64,000 bases of DNA from assembly GCF_900110375.1 (NCBI RefSeq), contig NZ_FODN01000006.1, positions 171,028-235,027 of the forward strand. Reading direction: 5' to 3'. The DNA comes from Flavobacterium sinopsychrotolerans. GTDB taxonomy: Bacteria > Bacteroidota > Bacteroidia > Flavobacteriales > Flavobacteriaceae. Numbering within the stretch: the first letter of the stretch is position 1; every line of letters begins with the position of its first letter. A program made the position numbers and the translations under genes. Shown here in pieces: positions 34,865 through 42,439 of the stretch. The notes below the pieces were generated by a model. The model made no database searches. It was not told the DNA's origin and worked only from the letters and a program-made list of their open reading frames with translations.

Positions 34865-36448
34865 ATGTCAAAAACAAGTATTTTTAAATCTTGGGTTCCT
34901 AATTGGGCCATTATTGCTATAATATTTTTCTGTATGTTGCATTCCATGGTTTTATTGGGAGTATATACTTCTAATGTTACGTATGCAGCGAGTTTTTTGG
35001 ATGTAGAAGTCGAAGATTTGCAGTTTTCAATGTGTGTGACGTATGGGACATTTTTGGCTACATTACTGATTGAAAGCAGGTTTTTTAAATTTTTTCCAAC
35101 CAAAAAATATTTCCTGGTTATTTACAGTCTGGCAGCCTTAACATTTATTTTGACCGCTGATACTGAAAATTTCTCTTTGTTTATTATGTTACGAATGGCC
35201 GAAGGTATCTTGATGGCATTGCCAGTTTTGCCTTTACGACAGTTTTTGATTGCTCGGTTTAAGTCAAAAAATGCCGTAATTATCGCTTTTACGCTTAATT
35301 ATGGCGCTTTGATGCTGGCTTCTCCTTTTATAATGAATATTGCGGTTTGGTTGCTGGAGAATTACGATTGGAAATATATGGCGTATGGTTCGGCTTTTTT
35401 CCAAATTGTTTGCGTGGCTTTGGTCATGATTACTTTTACTAACAATCGCTTTCATAAAAAAATGCCGCTGTATCAGATTGATTGGGCCAGTTTTATTTTG
35501 GTTCTTACAGCTATTTTGTGTGGCAGTTATTTTGTGGTTTATGGGCAAAAAAAATATTGGTTTGAATCGCCTCAAATTGTGATAGCACTTATTATTGCCT
35601 TAATGACAGGAGGTTTTTTTATCGCTCGCCAAATGCTGGTAAAACGACCTACTTTTGATATGAGAGTCTTTCGCTACGCGAATCTACGAACCGGATTGTT
35701 GTTGTCAGTGGTTTTTTATATTGCCCGATCAACGTTGAATATTTGTCACAGTACGATGGCTGTAGTTTGGAATTGGGAACCTTCTAGAGTGGCTCATGTG
35801 CAATATTTAAATTTAACAGGAAACATAATTGGAATGATTTTGACTGTGGTGTTTTTGTCTAAATCCGTAGCTTCGCGTTATATATTTATAATCGGATTTT
35901 CAATTTTTGCGCTATTTCATTTCTGGTTTACTTTTCTTTTTGTGCCGGATGCTTCCTTGTCAGACATTGCGATTCCGTATATGTTACAGGGCGTTGCTGT
36001 CGGAATAATATTTGTTCCGTTAGTCTTGTTTACCGTAGCTGCTGTTCCTACGCATTATGCTCCGTTTGCAGGAGTAGTTGGAGTTGCAGGCCGTTTTTGG
36101 GGAAGTATAATGGGTTTTGCGATAATTCAAAACGCAGGGTTGTTTTTGCAAAGTACCCATTTTACAAAATTCAGACAATTTGTTCTTCCGGAGAGTCCAG
36201 AAACGCAAAGGCGTGTCGAACAACTTACCAGAAATTTTATGGCTAAAGGCTATACTTTGGATGACTCCAATGCATTAGCGATGAAACAAATTATTAGTTC
36301 AGTTTCAAAACAATCAGTTTTACTGTCCAATATGGAAATCTTTACCGCTATTGCTTATCTAATGGTTATTGTGGTTATTTTTCTATTGCTTAATCAGTAT
36401 TTAAGACAAACATTTGACCTTTTTAAAAATAGAATTTGGGGTACCTAA
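34865..36448 (+). CDS. MFS drug efflux transporter, EmrB-like partner
   Basis: Start is the ATG at 34865 (MSKTSIFKSWVPNWAII, 527 residues), 4 bp after the adaptor gene's stop; an upstream start at 34832 would overlap it. About 14 membrane helices fit the 14-TM MFS group. RMAEGILMALPVLPLRQFLI resembles the helix-4 region, and PTHYAPFAGVVGVAGRFWGSIMGFA resembles the helix-13 region of DHA2 pumps. The sequence is diverged from E. coli EmrB, as usual for Bacteroidota members. With the adaptor and TolC-type protein it should form a tripartite exporter. Substrates are unknown. Confidence 0.88.
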   Translation: MSKTSIFKSWVPNWAIIAIIFFCMLHSMVLLGVYTSNVTYAASFLDVEVEDLQFSMCVTYGTFLATLLIESRFFKFFPTKKYFLVIYSLAALTFILTADTENFSLFIMLRMAEGILMALPVLPLRQFLIARFKSKNAVIIAFTLNYGALMLASPFIMNIAVWLLENYDWKYMAYGSAFFQIVCVALVMITFTNNRFHKKMPLYQIDWASFILVLTAILCGSYFVVYGQKKYWFESPQIVIALIIALMTGGFFIARQMLVKRPTFDMRVFRYANLRTGLLLSVVFYIARSTLNICHSTMAVVWNWEPSRVAHVQYLNLTGNIIGMILTVVFLSKSVASRYIFIIGFSIFALFHFWFTFLFVPDASLSDIAIPYMLQGVAVGIIFVPLVLFTVAAVPTHYAPFAGVVGVAGRFWGSIMGFAIIQNAGLFLQSTHFTKFRQFVLPESPETQRRVEQLTRNFMAKGYTLDDSNALAMKQIISSVSKQSVLLSNMEIFTAIAYLMVIVVIFLLLNQYLRQTFDLFKNRIWGT

Positions 36449-36461
36449 AAAGGTGTACTAT

Positions 36462-36480
36462 GGTTTATTTAAACCTTTTT
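36462..36480 (+). terminator. Terminator of the efflux operon
   Basis: Short stem GGTTT / AAACC with loop ATTT and five T's, 14 bp past the MFS stop. An outer AAAAAGGT / ACCTTTTT pairing can extend it. Confidence 0.6.
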
Positions 36481-36608
36481 GGATTGAAAATCTCTTTTTA
36501 GCACTTTGAAATCCTTGAATAATTTGATTTTTTATATATAAATATAAACAGCATTTCTATTTAAAATGTTTAACTTAGTATATTGAAAATCAATTAAATA
36601 AAGGTAAA

Positions 36609-36974
36609 ATGAATAATAGAAACGATAAATTGAACTTTGACAAAAGAAAACCGGGGAAGAAAGATAAAAATAAAGTACCAGATTCTCTTTTGTACCCTCC
36701 AAGCGAAGATATATACAGTCAATTTAAAAAAGAATCGGATATAGATCCGGAAGATATTTCTAAAAATAAAGTGCCAGTTGAAATCAATAATGCCACAGAA
36801 TTGAATGAAAAAAATTTTGAGGAGGATGTTTCTGGTGGAGATTTAGATGTACCTGGCTCAGAATTAGATGATGAAAAGGAAAATTCCGGAAATGAAGACG
36901 AGGAAAACAATCATTACAGTATCGGTGGTGATGATCACAATAATTTAGAAGAGAATTCTGGGGATAAAATTTAG
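36609..36974 (+). CDS. Small acidic disordered protein conserved in Bacteroidota
   Basis: The protein has 121 residues, with no signal or membrane segment. A basic start (NDKLNFDKRKPGKKDKNK) precedes LYPPSEDIYSQFKKES and a very acidic C-terminal half with GGDLDVPGSELDDEKENSG and NNHYSIGGDDHNNLEE. I recall this arrangement in small uncharacterised Bacteroidota proteins, often near stress genes. It is probably disordered. It lies 43 bp ahead of the phosphoesterase gene and is likely co-transcribed with it. Function unknown. Confidence 0.75.
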   Translation: MNNRNDKLNFDKRKPGKKDKNKVPDSLLYPPSEDIYSQFKKESDIDPEDISKNKVPVEINNATELNEKNFEEDVSGGDLDVPGSELDDEKENSGNEDEENNHYSIGGDDHNNLEENSGDKI

Positions 36975-37017
36975 TAGATAGGTTTGTCGTAAATTTTAAA
37001 TGCTAAACTGACTAATT

Positions 37018-37623
37018 ATGTCTTTAAAGGAATACAATCAAAAGCGTAATTTTAATTCTACAGCTGAACCAGAAGGTGAAATTAAGAAATCAACATCCGA
37101 ATTAATTTTCGTTGTGCAAAAACATGCGGCTTCTCATTTGCATTATGATTTTCGCTTGGAAATGGATGGAGTGTTAAAAAGTTGGGCAATACCCAAAGGA
37201 CCGTCTATGAATCCCGCTGATAAAAGATTGGCTATTATGGTGGAAGACCATCCTTATAGTTATAAAGATTTTGAAGGCACTATTCCAGAAGGCAATTACG
37301 GTGCTGGAAATGTTATTGTTTGGGATAATGGAACGTATACTTTAGCAGATTATAAAAATACAGGCGATCTGGAAACTAAATTGAAATCTGATTTACAAAA
37401 AGGGCATCTTAGCTTTAATCTTAGTGGGAAAAAATTGAAAGGCGAATTCGTATTGGTAAAACTTAAAACAAAACAGGAAAATACATGGCTTTTGATAAAG
37501 TCAAAGGATCAATATGCAATTGATGAAGATGTTTTGCAACAAGATAAATCGGTACTTTCTGATATGACTTTAGAAGATTTAGAAAATAAACCTAAAAAAA
37601 TACATAAAATAGAAAGTTTTTAA
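37018..37623 (+). CDS. Stand-alone DNA 3'-phosphoesterase (LigD PE domain)
   Basis: The protein has 201 residues and corresponds to the PE domain of LigD, which trims 3'-ends during non-homologous end joining. The catalytic residues line up with those of Pseudomonas LigD with a constant offset of 6: His36 and His42 in KHAASHLHYDFRLEMDG with Asp44 and Arg46, and His78 with Tyr82 in EDHPYSYKDFEG. EGTIPEGNYGAGNVIVWDNG is also typical. No ligase, polymerase or Ku domain is fused or adjacent in this window. It may act with a Ku/ligase elsewhere, or as an independent repair nuclease/phosphatase. Confidence 0.88.
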   Translation: MSLKEYNQKRNFNSTAEPEGEIKKSTSELIFVVQKHAASHLHYDFRLEMDGVLKSWAIPKGPSMNPADKRLAIMVEDHPYSYKDFEGTIPEGNYGAGNVIVWDNGTYTLADYKNTGDLETKLKSDLQKGHLSFNLSGKKLKGEFVLVKLKTKQENTWLLIKSKDQYAIDEDVLQQDKSVLSDMTLEDLENKPKKIHKIESF

Positions 37624-37821
37624 TTTACCCGTCATTTAATCTTTAGCAACAAAAGCTACAGATTGAGAAATTTTAAAAAAAATGAGATTGTTTTAGCAGT
37701 GGCTTTAATGGCAAGGCCATGTGTATTATTCTTATTGGATTTATAATTAAAAAAGGATTTCTTTTCAATAAATTTCTGCTAAGTCTGCTGAAAGTTATTT
37801 TCAATTTCTTAAATTAAAGAG

Positions 37822-38172
37822 TTAAATTATGGTACAGGTAATGGCTGTTTTTTTATTAATTTGGAAACATAATAATTTGGGAAACCAGTTATAATTTAGA
37901 ACCTTTCCATTGTAATTATACATAGGCGTTATTTTATAAATAGTAGAATCAGACATAACAGCACTACTCCTTTTTATATTTAGTAAATGAAATTGTAAAA
38001 CATTATTTTGTATTCGAGTAGTGGGATTGTATCCAATACACTGTGTTTCTCTGTTTATTGGATTTTCTACAATTATTCTATAGTAATGAACGCCTAAATC
38101 TTTTGAAAACTGTGCATTTGAAACAAAAATAAAATGTAGCAAAATTACTGTCTGAATCAATTTTATTTTCAT
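37822..38172 (-). CDS. Small exported protein, unknown function
   Basis: The protein has 116 residues. A clear signal peptide is MKIKLIQTVILLHFIFVSNA, cleaved before Q21. The mature part is about 95 residues with several Tyr, Asn and Ile, two Cys (about 42 and 101) and a final one near 113. No family is recognised. It lies alone in a region with transposase debris, so it may be a recent arrival or a decaying gene. Confidence 0.55.
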   Translation of the reverse strand: MKIKLIQTVILLHFIFVSNAQFSKDLGVHYYRIIVENPINRETQCIGYNPTTRIQNNVLQFHLLNIKRSSAVMSDSTIYKITPMYNYNGKVLNYNWFPKLLCFQINKKTAITCTII

Positions 38173-38883
38173 AATTTATAGTTGTTAATTTATTTCGATA
38201 TTAATTTGACTGTTAGGTATTTAAGTGTAATTTTTAAAGTCATATTTTTGGCTTTGTAATTAATAAATTTAGAAATTTTATTTACCAGTTACAAACAAAA
38301 ACGACTAAAGGTTAGGTATTTACGTTTATTTGCACTGTGTGTTAAGTATAAATTCCAATTTAAAGTGGTTACTAGTTTTGGAGTAGAAAGACCACCATTT
38401 TTTTTGTAAAATTAATCCTTGAAGACTACTGACTTTAAATGTTGTTAGCATCATTGGACATACGAAACTAACCAGCAAAGAAAGTTAAGAAATAAACCTA
38501 AATTTTAAACTATGAAACTAGTCCGCAAAGTTTATGACAAAGCTTTTAAAAAAAAAGCAGTTCAATTGAGTGAGAGAATAAATAATTCAGAACTTGCCAT
38601 AGAGGTAATATTACATTCCCATAGTTATGAAGTTTAAAAAGCCTAGGCTTCGAGTGAACAATCTCTATAATTTTGAGTGTGACTTATTCAATAATTTGAA
38701 ACGTAATAGTTTTTTTTGCTTACCTGAAGTAGACAAGCCAAGGCTTAGTAATATTATCATGTTTGATAATCTTGGGAATTGTGTAAATTGATTTCATTTT
38801 AATTTGCTTAAAAATTAAAATGTTCGCGAGGGACATTAAATCAATCGTTAGAACATTTCTGTTCCCTTTTATTTAAAAAAAAA
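38173..38883. other. Gene-poor region with transposase debris and a doubtful small frame
   Basis: Apart from the IS3 fragment at 38512-38637, a plus-strand frame at 38627-38791 encodes 54 residues (MKFKKPRLRVNNLYNFECDL...). It overlaps the fragment's end, has no recognisable family and is probably chance or remnant. 38173-38511 shows nothing I can support, although the left end of the decayed element may lie there. Confidence 0.35.
38512..38637 (+). pseudogene. IS3-family transposase orfA fragment
   Basis: The 41-codon frame reads MKLVRKVYDKAFKKKAVQLS, then ERINNSELAIEV, then a stop after unrelated residues. Intact OrfA proteins of this IS3 group begin almost identically (vyDkaFKekAVqLs.er.n.seLAreLGv) and go on for about 100 residues. 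Here similarity ends where the HTH should complete, and no orfB is seen. It is a decayed remnant of an insertion sequence, about 280 bp from tRNA-Ser. Confidence 0.75.
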
Positions 38884-38912
38884 CGGGAAGTCACTGTTTA
38901 TAGTGCTTCCCG
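38884..38912 (-). terminator. Terminator of tRNA-Ser
   Basis: Stem CGGGAAG-t-CACT / AGTG-CTTCCCG with a 6-base loop, then a long U-run on minus-strand RNA from the A-tract 38874-38883. It starts 8 bp past the tRNA 3' end. Confidence 0.85.
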
Positions 38913-38920
38913 AATTTTTG

Positions 38921-39005
38921 CGGAGAAAGAGGGATTCGAACCCCCGGACCTGTTACAGTCAACAGTTTTCAAGACTGCCGCATTCGACCGCTCTGCCATT
39001 TCTCC
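38921..39005 (-). tRNA. tRNA-Ser(UGA)
   Basis: About 85 bases. The acceptor stem is GGAGAAA / TTTCTCC with discriminator G, and CCA is not encoded. The D-arm is GGCAGAGCGGTCGAATGC. The anticodon loop CTTGAAA gives anticodon TGA. A long variable arm (TTGACTGTAACAG region) marks a class II serine tRNA, and the T-arm is GGGGGTTCGAATCCCTC. It decodes UCN codons. Confidence 0.96.
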
Positions 39006-39170
39006 AGTATGTTGCTTTCATTACCTGATTGCGAGTGCAAATATAAGAACCTTTTTTGGTTATGCAAATCTATTTTTAGAAAAAAAGCATCTATTTTCTA
39101 CACTAATTTTTAAAGGTTTCATTTTCTATGCTTTAGACAAAAAATAATTTATAAAAATTTTAAAAAAACT

Positions 39171-40304
39171 TTAATACTTAACATATTCTTTGATTTCTAA
39201 GCCATATCCAATCATTCCAACGCGTTTTGTTTGCTCTGTATTGGATAGTAAACGGATTTTTGAAATGTCTATATCATGTAATATTTGAGCACCAATTCCA
39301 AAATCTTTATTGTCCATCTTTATTTGTGGTGCTTTGAACTCTCCTTTGGTCTGTAGGGCCTTCAATTCTACAATTCGATTCAGTAAATCTATAGATTGTG
39401 CTTCCTGATTGATGAATAATACAGCACCTTTGCCATCCTCATTGATTAGTTGAAACATGTCGTCCAATTTTTTGTTAACATCGTTCGTTAATGTACCTAA
39501 AATATCATTGTTAACTAAAGTAGAATTAATTCTGGTTAATACGGATTCGCCAATATTCCAAGTTCCTTTGGTTAAGGCAATATGTATTTGTTTGTTAGTA
39601 GTTTGTTGATACGCTCTTAGTCTGAAAGTCCCGAAACGAGTCTCAATATCAAAATCTTCTTTTTTGACAATCAAACTGTCGTGCTGCATTCTATATGCCA
39701 CAAGAGCTTCAATTGAGACTAATTTTAAATCGAATTTTTTAGCCACTTCTACTAATTGAGGAAGACGCGCCATTGTTCCATCTTCATTCATGATTTCCAC
39801 AATTACTCCGGCTGATTTGAATCCGGCTAAACGTGCGAAATCAATTGCTGCTTCTGTATGGCCAGTTCTTCTCAATACACCGCCTTGTTTAGCAATTAAA
39901 GGAAAGATATGCCCTGGTCTTGCTAAATCATGTGGTTTAGTTTCTGGATTTACCAGTGCCAAAACTGTTTTAGCTCTATCTGCCGCAGATATTCCTGTTG
40001 TTACGCCGTTTCCTCTTAAATCTACTGAAACCGTAAAAGCAGTTTCCATTGGATCCGTATTATTAGTCACCATGACATGTAGTCCTAATTCTTTACAACG
40101 GCTTTCGGTCAGTGGTGCACATATCAATCCTCGACCGTGTGTAGCCATGAAATTGATCATTTCGGGTGTTACTTTCTCGGCTGCTGCCAAAAAATCTCCT
40201 TCATTTTCGCGATCTTCATCATCAACAACTATAATGATTTTTCCTTGGCGAATATCTTCTATTGCTTCTTCAATTGTATTGAGTTGTATTTTATTTAGGT
40301 CCAT
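39171..40304 (-). CDS. ribB: 3,4-dihydroxy-2-butanone-4-phosphate synthase fused to degenerate GTP cyclohydrolase II domain
   Basis: The protein has 377 residues. The N-terminal RibB domain (about 1-205) is intact: IIVVDDEDRENEGDFLAAAE (metal/substrate acidic motif), THGRGLICAPLT, and GHTEAAIDFARLAG. It makes the four-carbon precursor of riboflavin from ribulose 5-phosphate. The C-terminal half (about 210-377) has the GTP cyclohydrolase II shape, but the zinc and catalytic cysteines are missing. Where the family has a CxxGD...RCDC stretch, this protein has RINSTLVNNDILGTLTNDVN. It is therefore probably not a GTP cyclohydrolase, and a separate RibA should exist elsewhere. It is the last gene of the tpx-dgkA-ftsK-lolA-lptF/G operon (8 bp gap). 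Confidence 0.9.
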   Translation of the reverse strand: MDLNKIQLNTIEEAIEDIRQGKIIIVVDDEDRENEGDFLAAAEKVTPEMINFMATHGRGLICAPLTESRCKELGLHVMVTNNTDPMETAFTVSVDLRGNGVTTGISAADRAKTVLALVNPETKPHDLARPGHIFPLIAKQGGVLRRTGHTEAAIDFARLAGFKSAGVIVEIMNEDGTMARLPQLVEVAKKFDLKLVSIEALVAYRMQHDSLIVKKEDFDIETRFGTFRLRAYQQTTNKQIHIALTKGTWNIGESVLTRINSTLVNNDILGTLTNDVNKKLDDMFQLINEDGKGAVLFINQEAQSIDLLNRIVELKALQTKGEFKAPQIKMDNKDFGIGAQILHDIDISKIRLLSNTEQTKRVGMIGYGLEIKEYVKY

Positions 40305-40312
40305 TTGTGTAG

Positions 40313-41746
40313 TTAATTTTGTGATGGAAATATTTTTTTAATTATTTTTTGGAATGGAGCTAAAATGACATCCATATTTATTAATCCAATATCGTTTGTA
40401 GCTCTGTAAGTCAATAAAATAGCTAGTGGCGTTAGTATAATCGAGGACAACCAAGCTCCCATAAATGGAGTCATTCCACTTTCTTGCGCGACTCTTTTTC
40501 CAAAAGTATTTATAAAGTGAAAGGTTATGAAAATTAAAATTGCAAAAACAATTGGAAGTCCTAATCCACCTTTTCTAATAATTGCGCCCAAAGGAGCACC
40601 AATAAAAAACATTAGAAAACAGGCGTATACAATTACAAATTTATCGTAAAGTGCCAGTATATGTTTGTTGATATTTTTTTGTTTATTTTCCAATTCGTTT
40701 TTAATTGTGTCAATCGAATAGGAGACACTGGTGACATTACTACTGGCTATTTTTAAAATATCTAATTTTTGCTGATCAGTGTATAATGTCAAAATATCAT
40801 CTGGAAATGGCTTGTTTTTTTCTTTTTTCAATATTTTTTTATTGTCTGGAATTCCGATACGTACATTACTGTTTTCCGAAAAGGATAGGATATCAGTTTT
40901 AATATTTTTATTTAATGAATCTAAAGTGTAGTTCAATTCAGTAACGGTAAGCATCGTATTTGTGTTAGCGACACTTTCATCGGTCACATCAGTTTTATTC
41001 AATTCAGATAAATCGATGTTGATGATGTGTTTTTTAAAGGAACTTTTTGCAAAAGGCATTTTGCTGCGGTCTTCATATTTTTTTGGAACAATATCTTCGT
41101 AATAATAACCATTATTCAATACTAACTGTAAAATGCTGGATTGTTCACTACTAATCAATTCACCATCTTTGGCTTTGATAACCGTTTTACTGCCATCACC
41201 AATGTTTGATTTTTTGTGAATTGTAATTCCAGTGAGGATGTTTCCATTGTCTCCTGTTTTTTTATTGACCTTAATATTATAAAAACCAACATCATTAAAT
41301 TGACCTTCGGCAATGGCCAAAGCCGGTTTAACCTGTGCAATGTTTTTTCTGAAATTGATGAATTTGTATTCAGCATAAGGAATTACATTGTTCGAAAAGA
41401 AAAAGGCTACGATACTTAATAAAATGATGAATACAGTCAGACTTCTCATGGCTCTTTGGAGTGAAATTCCGGAAGATTTCATCGCTGCAAATTCATAATT
41501 TTCAGCTAAATTACCAAAAGTCATTATGGAAGACAATAAGATTGAAAGCGGTAGAACTAATGGTACAATTCTAGGCATAGAAAAGGCCAGGAATTTAATA
41601 ATCATTAACAGATCTAAATCTTTCCCGGCCAATTCGGATATGAATAACCAAACGGTTTGAAGTATAAATATAAAAAATAGGATTACAAATACCGTAGTAA
41701 ATGTAGTCAAAAAGGTTTTTAATAAGTATTTGTCAAGAATTTTCAC
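40313..41746 (-). CDS. LptF/LptG-family permease (YjgP/YjgQ)
   Basis: The protein has 477 residues. It starts MKILDKYLLKTFLTTFTTVF with three N-terminal helices (about 8-35, 55-80, 97-120), a large periplasmic domain (about 125-350) and three C-terminal helices (about 360-465). The conserved ENYEFAAMKSSGISLQRAMR cytoplasmic motif contacts the LptB ATPase in homologues. It forms part of the ABC machine that pulls lipopolysaccharide from the inner membrane to the outer membrane. LptF and LptG cannot be told apart here. The upstream lolA gene ends 8 bp before it. Confidence 0.9.
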   Translation of the reverse strand: MKILDKYLLKTFLTTFTTVFVILFFIFILQTVWLFISELAGKDLDLLMIIKFLAFSMPRIVPLVLPLSILLSSIMTFGNLAENYEFAAMKSSGISLQRAMRSLTVFIILLSIVAFFFSNNVIPYAEYKFINFRKNIAQVKPALAIAEGQFNDVGFYNIKVNKKTGDNGNILTGITIHKKSNIGDGSKTVIKAKDGELISSEQSSILQLVLNNGYYYEDIVPKKYEDRSKMPFAKSSFKKHIINIDLSELNKTDVTDESVANTNTMLTVTELNYTLDSLNKNIKTDILSFSENSNVRIGIPDNKKILKKEKNKPFPDDILTLYTDQQKLDILKIASSNVTSVSYSIDTIKNELENKQKNINKHILALYDKFVIVYACFLMFFIGAPLGAIIRKGGLGLPIVFAILIFITFHFINTFGKRVAQESGMTPFMGAWLSSIILTPLAILLTYRATNDIGLINMDVILAPFQKIIKKIFPSQN

Positions 41747-41754
41747 CTAATGCA

Positions 41755-42435
41755 TTAATCTAATTTGTTGATGTAGTAATTTGGATATTTACTCCCCGCA
41801 AATGTAAATTGATTTTTTGACAAAGGTTGGTTGGTTTTAAAAGAATTAACCGTTAAAGTTGTTTTTGTGCCTTTTTTGCCCATTTCTATTAAGTTATAGA
41901 TATGTTTAGTCTGAACATCAATTCCCAACAATACTTCTTTTCTTTGATCTTTAGAGTTTATTGGAACTAATTTGATATATTGAATTTTTCGACCTTTTAC
42001 ATTCTGTAAAATATCCATAGAATATTTATAACCTGAATTGAAAAAAGTTAACATTTTAGAAGGTGTAATAGCATTATCGTCTTTTTCATTAACTGTAGAA
42101 ATGGTGATTTCTTCATCTTCCGGAACGATAGTATATGTTTTTTTACCATCAAAAATTTTAGTTACTCCCATGAAATTTAATACATACTGATTTCCTTTCA
42201 TCGTCACATTTCCTTTGCTGTCCTGATTGATATTTTCTTTAGCATTATTTAAAGAATATTTAAAATCAATTGCAATATTATTATAGCTTTTAACTTTTGC
42301 GGTGACCTGATCTAAAAGGTCTTTTGCTTTTTTATCTTGTGCTTGTATTGAAAAACTAAAAAGTAATAAAGACGCAATTAAAAGAAATCTTTTACCCAGG
42401 CTCTTAGTTTCTGTATTGTTTTTTTTGAAATTCAT
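41755..42435 (-). CDS. lolA: Outer-membrane lipoprotein carrier protein LolA
   Basis: The start is the ATG at 42435, 5 bp after the ftsK stop; frames from 42474 or 42456 overlap ftsK. The protein has 226 residues. A signal peptide ends at about SIQAQ. The mature domain begins KKAKDLLDQVTAKVKSYNNI, the typical LolA helix, followed by a beta-barrel with IDFKYSLNN, GNVTMKGNQYVL and IFDGKKTYTIVPED. It should ferry lipoproteins through the periplasm. It is translationally close to lptF/G and ftsK in an envelope operon. Confidence 0.9.
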   Translation of the reverse strand: MNFKKNNTETKSLGKRFLLIASLLLFSFSIQAQDKKAKDLLDQVTAKVKSYNNIAIDFKYSLNNAKENINQDSKGNVTMKGNQYVLNFMGVTKIFDGKKTYTIVPEDEEITISTVNEKDDNAITPSKMLTFFNSGYKYSMDILQNVKGRKIQYIKLVPINSKDQRKEVLLGIDVQTKHIYNLIEMGKKGTKTTLTVNSFKTNQPLSKNQFTFAGSKYPNYYINKLD

Positions 42436-42439
42436 GATT

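Noticed and set aside
39790..40341. 183-residue plus-strand frame
   Set aside because: It is antisense to the well-supported ribB and has no domain or upstream signals.
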